Below, piece by piece: positions 1 to 8,984 of a stretch of DNA of 64,000 bases; positions within the stretch are counted from its first letter, which is position 1; every line of letters begins with the position of its first letter. This DNA comes from Kitasatospora atroaurantiaca (GTDB lineage: Bacteria > Actinomycetota > Actinomycetes > Streptomycetales > Streptomycetaceae). The DNA lies in the NCBI RefSeq assembly GCF_007828955.1, contig NZ_VIVR01000001.1, positions 1 to 64,000 of the forward strand, in the 5' to 3' direction. Position numbers and translations under genes: made by a program. The notes beneath the pieces were generated by a model, which saw nothing but the letters and a program-made list of their open reading frames with translations, was not told the origin of the DNA and searched no databases.

Positions 1-2679
1 GGCGTCCAGGTCAAGTCCGGCTCAGCGAGCGGGTCGAGCGACTACTTCCGGTCCCCTTGTAAGAACCCTGACGGGGTTGTGGAGGGGTGGTGGCACCGGG
101 AGAGGGAATCGAAGCATTTCGACGCTTGGATCCGCCATGGCCTTGCCGTGATCTTGGTGCTCCATGACTTGGACACGAGCACGTCGTACTGGGCGCAGGT
201 CACGCCCGAGGACGTCCGCAGCACCGGCAAGGGTTTCAAGATCTGCGTTCCCGCCTCCCAGGTTATCGACGAGGAGCACTTGCCCGCGCTCCTCGAGGTC
301 GCGGCCAGCAAACGTGCCCCGGCGTCATGGGAGGGCTCGGCGTGGTTGCGCAGTGGAGCCGCCGTCAGTCCGGGCGACCGCCTGCGACACGCCCTGCTGG
401 TTCCGCGGTTGGTCGCGCCGCATCGCAACGTGGGCTTCGCGCATGCGATCGGCCCGGAGGAAGCGCTGGCGCTGCTGGCTCAGGTCCGGATCGCCGATCT
501 GGACCATTTTGCCTCCAGGCACTCCAGCGTTCCCTCGCTGGAGGAGGCCGGCAGGTCAGGGAGCTGGCAGTGGCAGCTTGTCGCCGCGTACGGTGCGGTG
601 CTCCTGGATGGCGATACAACCGCCGTGACCGGGCTCATCTCCTCCGCTCCCGGTCCGGCCGAGCGCACTGCCGCCACAGTCGTCGCGGCGTGCGCGCTGC
701 TCGAAGACGAGAAGTACGCGCAGGCTCTCCAGTTGCTTACCGCCGAGATCGATCGCGACGAGGCCGAACCGGCGGACTTCGCCTGGCTTCTGGTCCAGCG
801 CGCCCGCGTGCGAACGGAGTTGGCCGACGACCACGGCGCCGGGGAGGATGCCGCGCTGGCGCGCATCACCGTGCTCCTCGCCCCAAAGGACCCCACCACA
901 TCAGCCGTCGCGGCGGCAGCCGCCGAGTCGATCTTCCGAGCCGCGCCTTGGGATGAAGGTGAGCTCGAAGCGTTCATCACCGCCAGCGATACGGCCGCCT
1001 CGTGGTGGCGCACCCAGAACCTGGCCAGCGCCTACGAGCAGGCCATGGACCGAACGTTCGACCACTGGGCCCAAACCGGCAGTATCGGTCTCGGCCAAGG
1101 CAATCCTGTCTACAACGAACTCGAGGCCGCCCGGTGGACCGCCAACCTTTCTGCCCATGTTGGGGCTTGGCGGGCCTGCACCAGTCTGCTAGCCCGACAA
1201 ATCCTGCTCGACGCCGAGCAGGATCAGGACGGCCAGGGAGACGAAGAGAGCGGTAACGCCCTGGGCCTGTTGCGGATCAGCGGCGACGTCTCGGCGCTGA
1301 CCAAGGCGGTGCAGCAACTGCGGCGGCTGGGGCCGGTCGCCCCGGTGGTGCGCACGGTCCGGTCGGTGGTGGCGCAATCATGGTCGGTGCGGGCATTCCG
1401 CGCTCATCTTGAACTGTGGGAGCACGCAGGCGACCTTCTTGAGGCTCCGGCTGCCGACGCCGCAGCGGCCCACTGCACGGCCCTGTTCAACGGGGGCGTG
1501 CAGATCCCGCCGAGCGTGTCGGCAAACACGGACGTCGCGCACCATGCCCTGCTCGCCCTCGGCGGCGTCCTTGAAGCGGCGACCACCACCGTCCACGAGC
1601 AGGTGCGCGACCTGCTCGTAGCACGGGCTCCGTGGGCCCGGCCCGCCTTGGCCCAGCCTGTGGTCCAGCTGATCTTCCGCCTTGCCGACGACGTCTTCCA
1701 CGCGCCCTCCGCCCGGGACGAGTGGCGCAAGGCCGCCCTACGGCACACCGGCGAGCTGAACGGGATCTGCGTCGCGATGCTCGGCCGGATCGCCCACACC
1801 GACTCCGAGGCGCGAACAGCGCTGATTGAGCAGATCAAGGCGGGCGACTTCGCCGCGCTGGCCGCCGTGGGAGAGGTCACCACCCTTGGCGCAGATGTCG
1901 GCCAGCATGCAATCTCGCGCCTGACGCAGGAGATCCGCGCACTGCTGACCGGTCTCGACCAGGGCCAGTGGCGGATGCGCACGATCGACGACGCGCGCGC
2001 CCTGGCCGTCCTCAACATCGCGTACCCGCAGCACGCCCGCTGGGATGAGATCGTCGAGCTGGTGGGCCATCCCGAGGCACCTGGCGACTACAAACGAGGG
2101 GTCTGCCTTCTCCTCTCCCGGAACACCGAACAGATCCCGGATCAGGTACGCGAAGACCTCGCCACCGCACTGCGACGCGCGGTCGACAGCGCTACCCCGC
2201 CTGCTGGGCCGCCATCCGGATTCACCGAAGTCGGCGGCGCCGAATCGTGGCTGGCCACCGCACTTGGCCTGCTGACCCCCGAACAGCAAGCGGCCTGGCG
2301 CGCCCGGCTGCTAACCGGAAACTGGCAACAACGGGCCGACGCAGTCTTCTTGATTCACCTTTTGCACCGGCCCGAGGACACCCCGCTCCTTCTCGCCCTG
2401 CTGTCCGATCCGCACCACAGGGTGCGGATCGAAGCCGCCTACGAGATCGCATCCCGCGCCAAACAAGAGACACCCGATCTGGACGCCCGTGCCGGACTGC
2501 GCCGCGCGGCCAGCGACACGTCCGTCGTGATCCCCCAGGCGGTCGCTCAGGCCCTCGCCGACACCACGATCCTCAACGAGGACGTCCAGGACGCCATCGC
2601 CACCGTCAAGAATCACCCTTCCGCGACAGTCCGTCGGCTCGCCTGTCGACGGACCAGGTCATCGGCCACCAGCCCGTGA
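1..2679 (+). CDS. DUF4365-type nuclease-like/helical-repeat protein, 5' end outside window
   Basis: The frame is open from the first base, so the gene begins upstream; 892 residues are visible. The first residues read GVQVKSG. The Q-x-K signature is followed by a tryptophan-rich stretch and a hydrophobic strand (residues 37-70, HFDAWIRHGLAVILVLHD), as in DUF4365, which has a PD-(D/E)XK nuclease fold. The acidic part of the active site would lie upstream of the window. The rest is a long alpha-helical solenoid with HEAT-like units near the C-terminus (around residue 805, DPHHRVRIEAAYEIASR). DUF4365 domains are often fused to defence-type partners, so a role in biological conflict is plausible but inferred. 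It ends 20 bp before the next start. A GTG at 79 would be an internal start only if the gene were truncated; the upstream match argues against that. Confidence 0.7.
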   Translation, partial: GVQVKSGSASGSSDYFRSPCKNPDGVVEGWWHRERESKHFDAWIRHGLAVILVLHDLDTSTSYWAQVTPEDVRSTGKGFKICVPASQVIDEEHLPALLEVAASKRAPASWEGSAWLRSGAAVSPGDRLRHALLVPRLVAPHRNVGFAHAIGPEEALALLAQVRIADLDHFASRHSSVPSLEEAGRSGSWQWQLVAAYGAVLLDGDTTAVTGLISSAPGPAERTAATVVAACALLEDEKYAQALQLLTAEIDRDEAEPADFAWLLVQRARVRTELADDHGAGEDAALARITVLLAPKDPTTSAVAAAAAESIFRAAPWDEGELEAFITASDTAASWWRTQNLASAYEQAMDRTFDHWAQTGSIGLGQGNPVYNELEAARWTANLSAHVGAWRACTSLLARQILLDAEQDQDGQGDEESGNALGLLRISGDVSALTKAVQQLRRLGPVAPVVRTVRSVVAQSWSVRAFRAHLELWEHAGDLLEAPAADAAAAHCTALFNGGVQIPPSVSANTDVAHHALLALGGVLEAATTTVHEQVRDLLVARAPWARPALAQPVVQLIFRLADDVFHAPSARDEWRKAALRHTGELNGICVAMLGRIAHTDSEARTALIEQIKAGDFAALAAVGEVTTLGADVGQHAISRLTQEIRALLTGLDQGQWRMRTIDDARALAVLNIAYPQHARWDEIVELVGHPEAPGDYKRGVCLLLSRNTEQIPDQVREDLATALRRAVDSATPPAGPPSGFTEVGGAESWLATALGLLTPEQQAAWRARLLTGNWQQRADAVFLIHLLHRPEDTPLLLALLSDPHHRVRIEAAYEIASRAKQETPDLDARAGLRRAASDTSVVIPQAVAQALADTTILNEDVQDAIATVKNHPSATVRRLACRRTRSSATSP

Positions 2680-2699
2680 GCGACTGCGGGGAGCGGGCG

Positions 2700-3347
2700 A
2701 TGCAGCTGCTGCGCGAACATGCCCTGGCGGCCCGGGTCCCGACCAACGTCGGGACCCGGGCCAGAAAGGCCGGGGACCGCGGGCTCGCCCTACAGGCCCG
2801 CGCCCTGCGCAAACCGCCCACGGCCGCCTGGATGGCCAACCAGCTCACCCGCCGGCACCCCGAGCAGATGTCCGCGTTCACCAACCTCGGCCGCTCCCTG
2901 CGCCAGGCCCAGGAGCAGCTCTCCGGTGACCAGCTCCGCGAGCTTCTCGCCCAGCGCCGCCAGCTCGTCGCGGCGCTGGTGGCCCAGGCCCGTGAGGACA
3001 CCCGGGCGGCCGGGCACCAGATCGGCGACGGCCCCGACCAGGAGCTCGCCGAGACGCTCCAGGCCGCCCTCGCCGACGACCAGGCCGCCCGCGACCTCAC
3101 CGCGGGCGGCTGACCACTACGCTTCACCCCGTCTCCTCCCCCATCTTCCCGGCCGCCCCCGTCGGCCGAACTAGCACGGCGGCCGTGGCCGCCGCCCCGG
3201 AGCGGCCCCACCCCCCAGAAGAAGCCGCCCCGGGCGGCCCCAAGGCAGTCCGAGCTACTGGAGCAGCTTCGTCTCGACGCCGACCGGCTGCGGAACGAGA
3301 CGGCCGACGCCGAGGAAGACGCCTGGACCACCGAAGACCAGGCCTAG
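2700..3347 (+). pseudogene. Broken actinobacterial helical protein (hypothetical family)
   Basis: From ATG 2700 there are 137 codons resembling a common actinobacterial hypothetical family of helical, Arg/Ala-rich proteins. The recognisable block is ALRKPPTAAWMANQL, followed by repeated LR.AQ..L and QRRQLVAALV patterns. Members usually start with an extra N-terminal helix and run to about 300 residues. Here a TGA at 3111 stops the frame. The same frame later resumes a charged helical tail (around 3255-3347, LRLDADRLRNETADAEED) ending at TAG 3345-3347. That looks like the original C-terminus, so the gene is interpreted as decayed. I recognise the family only by its pattern and know no function. 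Confidence 0.45.
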
Positions 3348-3674
3348 GAGCTCGACCGTCATGCCGAGGTCGCCGAACATGACGCGGGCGTTATCTGGGG
3401 TTGCCCAGAGGGTTCAGACATGTGAGGGACAAGGCCAGTTTGCCCGCGTGCCTTACGGATATCTGAGGGTTCGTGAGGCAAGTACGGCACGGTGGCCTGC
3501 AAACGTTTCGGTCGAAACTCTTGCCCGCTCGCATGGCGTGGACGGCGCTGTCGTAGCGGGCGGCGCCGTCGCCGGGGGGATGCCGGTGGTGGCGAGCGCA
3601 TTCTTCACGCCCTAGGAGCGTGGGTCAGTAAATGTGTTGACGGGGACGGGCGGCTACCAGCCAAGATCGTTTTC

Positions 3675-4253
3675 ATGCATCCCGAGATTTCCTTCGTTGA
3701 GAAGCCGACACTCACCGGCGAGCGCGTGGTTCTGCGTCCGGTCTGCATGGCCGACGCGCTGGCCGCAGTGGCGGCCGATCCTGAAGCGGATCGGCTGACC
3801 GGTACCCACGAAACGTTCAGCCTCGAAACGCTGGAACGCTGGTACGGCTCCCGCGCCGAGCATCCCGATCGGCTGGACCTGGCGATGGTTGAGCGAACCA
3901 CTGGCGTGTGCGTCGGTGAGGTCGTCCTGTCGGACCTTGATGTCCACAACCGTTCCTGTTCATTCCGCATCAGCCTGTTCGACCGCCGGTCCTTCGGCCA
4001 GGGACTGGGTACCGAGGCGAGCCGGCTGATCCTCGGCCACGCCTTCGAAAGCGTTGGCCTGCACCGGATCGAGTTGCTGGTCTTCGCCTTCAACCCGCGC
4101 GCCCGCCACGTCTACGAGAAGATCGGGTTCATCCACGAGGGAACCCGACGTGACGCACTGTGCTGGAACGGCGAATGGATCGACGGGCATACGATGGCCA
4201 TCCTCGCCGATGAATGGGTCGCGCATCGCGGCCACCCGCACCCGGCGCGGTGA
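3675..4253 (+). CDS. GNAT family N-acetyltransferase (RimJ/RimL type), IS passenger
   Basis: Protein of 192 residues with the RimJ/RimL-like GNAT fold. It opens with LTGERVVLRPV, the usual first strand. The acetyl-CoA pyrophosphate loop is at about residues 110-118 (FGQGLGTEAS), followed by the helix SRLILGHAF and the closing block ARHVYEKIGFIHEGTRRDA. The acceptor cannot be told from sequence; relatives acetylate protein N-termini or small amines. ATG 3675 was chosen because the family homology starts a few residues later and the upstream extension is low-complexity Arg-rich sequence. No clear ribosome site is seen, so a short-leader transcript is possible; TTGACG at 3637-3642 and CAAGAT at 3662-3667 could be a promoter. 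It lies between the terminal repeats of the IS1182 element and 24 bp before the transposase. Confidence 0.85.
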   Translation: MHPEISFVEKPTLTGERVVLRPVCMADALAAVAADPEADRLTGTHETFSLETLERWYGSRAEHPDRLDLAMVERTTGVCVGEVVLSDLDVHNRSCSFRISLFDRRSFGQGLGTEASRLILGHAFESVGLHRIELLVFAFNPRARHVYEKIGFIHEGTRRDALCWNGEWIDGHTMAILADEWVAHRGHPHPAR

Positions 4254-4277
4254 CTCCCAGGCACGCGAAGATGAGCT

Positions 4278-5778
4278 GTGTCTGTTGGTGAAGATGGTCT
4301 GTTCAAGCTGACTCCGGTAGCGCCTCGGCCGAAGCCCCGTCCGGCGGCGGTGGACAAGCGGTTTCGGACGTTCGACCCGCACCAGGTGTTGCTGCTGCCG
4401 CCGTCGCTGGACGACTGGCTGCCCGAGGACCACCTGGCCCGGTTCGTCGCCGACCTGGTCGACCAGGCGCTCGACCTCTCGCCGATCCTGGCCGACTACA
4501 CCGAAAAGCGCGGCTACCCGCCCTACGACCCGCGCCTGATGGTGCGCCTGCTGATCTACGGCTACACCACCGGCGTCCGCTCCTCCCGGGCGATCGAGCG
4601 CCGTTGCGTGGACGACGTTGCGTTTCGGTTCCTGGCCGCCGACCAGGCCCCCGACTTCCGCTCGATCGCCCGGTTCCGCCGCCGCCACCTCGATGCGCTC
4701 GCCGACCTGTTCCTCCAGTCTCTGCATCTGGCGCAGAGGCCCGGCATGGTCAAGATGGGCCGCGTCGCCCTGGACGGCACGAAACTGGAGGCCAACGCCT
4801 CCAAGCACAAGGCCATGAGCTACGGGCGCCTCGTCGACAAAGAGGAGCGTATCGAGGCCGAGATCGCCCACCTGGAGGCCAAGGCCGCCGCGCTGCTGGC
4901 CGACGCCGAGGCCACCGACACCGCGGAGGACGAGCGGTTCGGCCCCGACGGCAAGGAGGTCGACCTGCCCGCCGAGCTGGACCGGCGCGAGAAGCGCCTC
5001 GCACGGCTGCAGGCCGCCCGCGCGCAGATCGAGGCCGAGGCCGCCGACAAGGCTCGCAAGCACGCCGAGGCCAAGGAACGCCGCCGCCAGGCACGTGCCG
5101 GCACCAGCGACGAGCAGGCCGCCGCCGACGCCGGCGAGAAGGCCGCCAAGGCGGCCCGCCCGAAGCCGAAGGCCCAGGCCAACTTCACCGACCCCGACTC
5201 GCGGATCATGAAGAACAGCGACGGTGCCTACATCCAGGCCTACAACGCCCAGGCCGTCGTGGACGAGGCGCATCAGGTGGTCACCGCCGCCGACGTGACG
5301 ACCAACGCCTCGGACGCGCTGAACTACACTGCCATGCTCGACCAGTCCGCCACCAACACCGGCCTCCACCCCAAAGCAGGCCCTCGTCGACGCCGGATAC
5401 TGCTCCGAGACCAACCTCGAAGCCGCGAAAGACCGCCAACTTGCCTGCGGCACCGAAACGTTCATGGCCACCGGCCGGCTCGGCCGCGACGAGCAGGTCC
5501 CACCCGCGCCCCGCGGACGCATCCCCAAGAACGCCACGCCCGAGGAGCGCATGGCCCGCAAGCTGCGGACCAAGCCCGGACGGAAGGCCTACAGCCGCCG
5601 CAAGGCCATCGTCGAACCCGTCTTCGGGCAGATCATGACCTGCCAGAACGGCCGCCAGCTCCTCCTACGCGGCGAGGACGGCGCCCGAGGAGAGTGGCGT
5701 TTGCTCGCCGCCTGCCACAACTTCCGCAAGGCCTTCCGACACGTCGGCACCGCCGGACTCGCCGCGGCGACCGCCTGA
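4278..5778 (+). pseudogene. IS1182 family transposase, single frameshift
   Basis: Starting from GTG 4278 the reading frame gives an IS1182 transposase: N-terminal FRTFDPHQVLLLPPSLDDWL, first catalytic Asp in VALDGTKLEAN (about residue 165), then a long Ala/Glu/Lys-rich charged insert (about 185-305). At 5369-5376 (CCCCAAAG) the frame must move by one base; the next frame continues LVDAGYCSETNLEAA (second Asp) and AIVEPVFGQ (catalytic Glu) to a stop at 5778. Removing one A restores one protein of about 500 residues. A +1 programmed shift cannot be excluded but a simple indel is more likely. All three DDE residues are present once the frame is repaired. Confidence 0.8.
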
Positions 5779-5924
5779 CCGGCCCGGGCCACCGACCCCC
5801 TCGGGCCACTTCCCCGGCAGACAGGACCGGCCACCCGCGCGGCAGGCACAGGCCGGGCGACCACAACCGACCTCGGCGACCACGATCACCCGGTCAGTTT
5901 CCGGTTACTGGGACACGCTCCTAG

Positions 5925-6078
5925 GCGAGCGTGGCCGGTGGATGTGTGTGGGTCCACCAGATCGCCAGGCTCTGCTGGAGCAGGTGCTTGTGGATCGCGC
6001 TCTGCTCCAGGCCGGCAGCCTGCAGCGCGTTTGTGACCTCGGGCAGCTCGTCCTCGGTCACCACGAGGTCACCCATGA
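5925..6078 (-). pseudogene. DUF1259 (LppY/LpqO-like) fragment, C-terminal part
   Basis: The reverse strand encodes VMGDLVVTEDELPEVTN, then helix LQAAGLEQSAIHKHLL and WWTHTH, the hallmark end of the DUF1259 (LppY/LpqO) family of exported actinobacterial proteins. The match stops exactly at the CTAG junction of the IS1182 element at 5924, which removes the rest of the C-terminus. In the N-terminal direction the frame is lost near 6078, although MKELITHSDHTILPRP in another frame hints at more decayed sequence. A matching N-terminal piece lies at 7459-7704 on the same strand. Confidence 0.6.
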
Positions 6079-6287
6079 CAGGCCGATGGGCAGCATGTAG
6101 ATCGGGCGGGGCAGGATGGTGTGGTCGCTGTGGGTGATCAGCTCCTTCATCTGCGGTCCCACCCGGCGAGCTGGCCCGGGTCTCCGTGTTCGCGCGGGTG
6201 CGCATCAGGGGCCGAGTGATGTTGGCGAGGCGCGCGAGTGGAGAGGCTGTAACTGCCCCAAGAAGGAGCGGGAGCTAAGGTTGGCGC

Positions 6288-6965
6288 GTGAATGCATACG
6301 TACCGTTGATGCAGACTCTCGCGTGGGTGCTGCTCATCGTCGGTGTCATGGTCGCGTTCCGTAAGCAGCTCACGGTCGTCGCTCACGAGATTGCGCGGCG
6401 TCTGCAAAAGGGCGGCGGCTTCGAGTTCGGAGTCGGTGTGTTGTCGGTCAAGCTGGCCGAGCTGCGCGATGAACTTCCTCACTACCAGTCAGAAATGGCC
6501 CGTGAGGCGGCACCCGTTCCTGTACCCGAGGTCAACCATAATATCGAGGGCCTTCCTGATCCCGAATCCCCTGGGGCTTCGGCTGTGTGGGAGCAGTACC
6601 GCCTCCAGTTGAATGAGAAATCGCGCGGGATCCAGCTCGCTCACGTCATCAGTCCGTCAAAGGTGCCGAGGCAGCGCTTCGACGTGTTCGTCTATCTCGT
6701 TACATCCCGGACTGGCAGCCTTGACGAGGTGGAACGAGCGCAGTTCTTCCTTGGGAGGCGCTGGGGGAACCGTGTCTTCGATGTGCTGAACGAGGGCGGG
6801 CGGATCGGCTTCTCCACAGCCGCGTACGGATCCCCGCTGTGCGCCTGCCGGGTCGTGTTCAAAGACGGGAGCGACGTGGTCCTGAGCAGATTCCTCGACT
6901 TCGAGATGGCGTCCGTGTTTGAGACGAACGATCAGATCGCACCTGGAGAACGTCCTCGATCGTGA
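6288..6965 (+). CDS. Membrane-anchored protein with pYEATS-like domain
   Basis: Protein of 225 residues starting at GTG 6288. One N-terminal transmembrane helix (about residues 7-24, LMQTLAWVLLIVGVMVAF) is followed by a basic juxtamembrane stretch and a linker. A C-terminal beta-rich domain spans about 127-215, with FDVFVYLV, AQFFLGRRWG, GFSTAAYGSPLCACRVVF and LSRFLDFEM. This pattern of a predicted FFLG.W.N.VF strand followed by a GFST loop fits the prokaryotic YEATS (pYEATS) domain, proposed to sense ligands in membrane-linked immunity systems. The assignment is from motif memory, so it is moderate. GGAG at 6271-6274 is the best ribosome site. GC is lower than in neighbouring genes, and it sits between the two halves of a broken DUF1259 gene, which suggests acquisition. 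Confidence 0.6.
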   Translation: MNAYVPLMQTLAWVLLIVGVMVAFRKQLTVVAHEIARRLQKGGGFEFGVGVLSVKLAELRDELPHYQSEMAREAAPVPVPEVNHNIEGLPDPESPGASAVWEQYRLQLNEKSRGIQLAHVISPSKVPRQRFDVFVYLVTSRTGSLDEVERAQFFLGRRWGNRVFDVLNEGGRIGFSTAAYGSPLCACRVVFKDGSDVVLSRFLDFEMASVFETNDQIAPGERPRS

Positions 6966-7458
6966 TGAGTCGGGCATTAGCGTCTGCTCTCTCACAGCCA
7001 GAGGCCGAGATCTGGGCGAACGGGAGAGCTGATCGCGTGGCTGAGTTCTGGGTTGGGGAGCGCCGGTACCCGTCGCATGACGACATACCGCAACACGGAG
7101 GCGTAGCCGGTAGTCGCAGGAGATTTCGCGGGCCGGCGGGGACTTCTGGACCCGCAGGTCCTCCAGCACCATCCCGCCTCCCGCAAACCATCCAACGTAC
7201 TTGCCAGATGATCCCGGGCAGTCGGCCAAAGCTGCCGGGAGGAGCCTTACATTCGCCCTGATGAACCATCAGGTTGCGTCATTGGTGGTCAGTAAACTGA
7301 AGCTTCAACAGGTGGTGCTCCATGCTCTCCGCGGGCGCGCACGGTGAACCGCCGACCAGGCCCAGCCGCACCCGAGGTCGTCCAGCCGTCCACGTCCGGC
7401 GTACAACGCGGTGAACGCCCACCCTCCCCCTCTCCCCGGACCGGCCCAGCAGGGTCGG
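6966..7458. other. Gap with no supported gene
   Basis: About 490 bp with no coding-like frame, no clear hairpin and no transposon end that I can recognise. Several short open frames overlap on both strands but lack family-like sequence. Confidence 0.4.
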
Positions 7459-7704
7459 TCAGCTGCCGCCGATGCCGTCCAGCCGCCCCGTGTACGCCAC
7501 CGCCGCGGGCTTCTTCGCCCCGGCCACCGGGCCCGCCGCCTTGGCCGGGCGGCCCAGGGCGAAAGCGGCGTACCCGCCCACGGACAGGCCGGGCTTGATC
7601 GTGACGCCCTGCGATACGACGGTCAGGTCCTTTCTGGGTAGCGGTACCCGGGAGATGACACCACCCTGAAGGACGTCGGTAAGCGAGACCTGAACGTGCC
7701 TCAT
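7459..7704 (-). pseudogene. DUF1259 (LppY/LpqO-like) fragment, N-terminal part
   Basis: The reverse strand from 7704 reads VSLTDVLQGGVISRVPLPRK and then DLTVVSQGVTIKPGLSVGGY, the pattern that precedes the GDLVVTEDEL block in DUF1259 proteins. After GGYAAF the sequence diverges into an Ala/Lys-rich tail ending at a stop at 7459. The following part of the same domain is found 1.4 kb away at 5925-6078, in the same orientation. The simplest reading is one gene split by inserted DNA carrying the pYEATS-like gene; two separate decayed paralogues are the alternative. Confidence 0.55.
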
Positions 7705-7767
7705 GTGACAGAACGTCTGATTCTGCGCTGACCTGCGAGATCAGGTTGACAACCCCAGATAACAGTG

Positions 7768-8204
7768 GAGGCCAAGGCCGTCGTCAAACGCGCCCGCGCG
7801 GCCCTCGAGACGGCCGAAGCCGACTTCGAAGCCGCTGCGGCCACCGCCCGGACGGCACGCGAGCAGGCGAAAGCCGCAGCGCGGTAAGGCCCAGCCCGGC
7901 GCAAGCTGGCACAGTTGGACGCCCGGGCCGCGAAGAGTCTCGAGTAGCAGCGTTCGCGCACCCTCAAGGCCAGGCCGGCCGTACGCGAGCTGCAGGCCGC
8001 CGCGTGGGCGAGGGCGTACGGCACCAGGTGCTGCTCGGCGCGCTCGCCAAAGGCGGATTGGAGGTGCGGCACCTGCCAGCCGCCGGGTGGGAGCCGGCGC
8101 TGCTGGAGGCACTCGACCTGGCGGCCCGGTACGGGCGCGGCGCATACGTCGACGAGGGCCAGGCGCCCGACGGGGAGCCGCCCGTCCGAACGGCACCGGG
8201 GTGA
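7768..8204 (+). pseudogene. Unidentified decayed coding sequence
   Basis: Two frames carry protein-like sequence on the plus strand. The first (about 7768-7887) is a charged helical segment (ALETAEADFEAAAATARTA) that meets stops; the second (about 8005-8204) reads LLGALAKGGLEVRHLPAAGW and ALLEALDLAARYGRG before a TGA. The order and third-position GC suggest a single gene that has lost its frame. I do not recognise the family. Confidence 0.3.
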
Positions 8205-8334
8205 GGTTCGGGCCATCGTCGGCCAGCAAGAGCCCCCGCTGCTACGGTTGAACCGTCAGCGGCACCCAGCCTAGCCGGGTCGACGGGCGGTGCTCACCAA
8301 CGGTGAGACCGCGGAGGCCGCCAAAAGACGAAGT

Positions 8335-8363
8335 GCCCCGACCAATTGGGAGTTGGTCGGGGC
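8335..8363. terminator. Strong hairpin, probable terminator
   Basis: An 11-bp perfect stem (GCCCCGACCAA / TTGGTCGGGGC) with a 7-nt loop, extended by further pairing between ACGAAG and CTTCGT outside. It lies between the unidentified remnant upstream on the plus strand and the small membrane ORF downstream on the minus strand, so it could serve both. Confidence 0.7.
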
Positions 8364-8439
8364 CTTCTTCGTGTCGGGATCTCTGCTCAGCGGTCTCCCG
8401 CCCTGTCCCTCTCGGGGCCGCCCGACGCCGGTGGCACCG

Positions 8440-8556
8440 TCAGCGGACGATCCCGATGATCACCCCCACCACCGTCGCCACGCCGCTGATGACCCCCATA
8501 TTGCGGCGGAGCCACCGGCCTAGCATCTGGTACCAGTTCGGATTGTTGCGCCCCAT
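8440..8556 (-). CDS. Small membrane protein, 38 aa
   Basis: ATG at 8556 is preceded by GGGGAGGGG about ten bases upstream. The product has a Trp/Arg-rich amphipathic start (MGRNNPNWYQMLGRWLRRN) and one C-terminal hydrophobic helix (about residues 20-38, MGVISGVATVVGVIIGIVR). Such single-helix peptides occur on actinobacterial mobile elements and as toxins or membrane regulators; nothing here distinguishes these. The bracketing hairpin at 8335-8363 is downstream on its strand and fits as its terminator. Confidence 0.5.
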   Translation of the reverse strand: MGRNNPNWYQMLGRWLRRNMGVISGVATVVGVIIGIVR

Positions 8557-8984
8557 AAAGCGGGCCCCTCCCCACTCGGTTCGGCCGGACCTTCCGGCCT
8601 GGTGTGGAAGTGGTGGAGCCTGCCGCAGGAGCGACGAGAAGAACGTTAGGCCATCCGAGCGGAAGAAGCCCGACTCCGGCCAAAGTGGTCCCCCGATGGG
8701 TGCATACCGGCCGCAAAGGTGGGTATGACGCACGACATTTTCGCCTTGGGTTGGGTGACCATCCCGCCCGCTGATCTCCGTCGGACCGGTACCGCGCCGG
8801 GCGGAGCCGACACCGGCGGAGGCGCCCGATCGATCGTGCCGTTTCGGCGCCATGACGGCGGGTCATGCGGTCACGGTGGCAACCAGCTCGGCCGTGCGGC
8901 GGAGATCTCCTGGTCGACGTACCGGCTCCGCCGCGTCATCTCGCTGTCGCTCATGCCATTCCAACTGGTGGACAGCGGTGCAGG
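8557..8984. other. Gap with no supported gene
   Basis: About 430 bp upstream of the small membrane ORF. No family-like reading frame was found on either strand. The segment next to 8556 would hold that gene's promoter. Confidence 0.35.

Larger units (their letters stand above)
3612..5924 (+). mobile_element. IS1182-family element with GNAT passenger gene
   Basis: The left end at 3616-3631 (GAGCGTGGGTCAGTAA) and the inverted right end at 5905-5920 (GAGCGTGTCCCAGTAA when reversed) match at 13 of 16 positions. Each end is flanked by CTAG (3612-3615 and 5921-5924), which reads as a 4-bp target duplication. The bounded unit of about 2.3 kb holds two genes: an acetyltransferase (3675-4253) and an IS1182-type transposase (4278-5778). 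No second copy of the left repeat lies between them, so the acetyltransferase is inside the element. The right end interrupts a DUF1259 gene. This would be a transporter-type IS carrying a passenger, currently without an intact transposase. Confidence 0.75.

Noticed and set aside
3960..5573. 537-codon reverse frame across the IS1182 transposase
   Set aside because: Its repetitive G/V/L composition mirrors the plus-strand transposase and it crosses three unrelated genes.
4278..5924. 548-codon reading of the transposase as a single intact gene
   Set aside because: After 5376 this frame becomes Arg/Pro-rich nonsense, whereas the neighbouring frame carries the catalytic Asp and Glu blocks.
8230..8330. 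Possible tRNA near the hairpin
   Set aside because: No cloverleaf could be folded by eye and no T-loop GTTCGA-type sequence is present.
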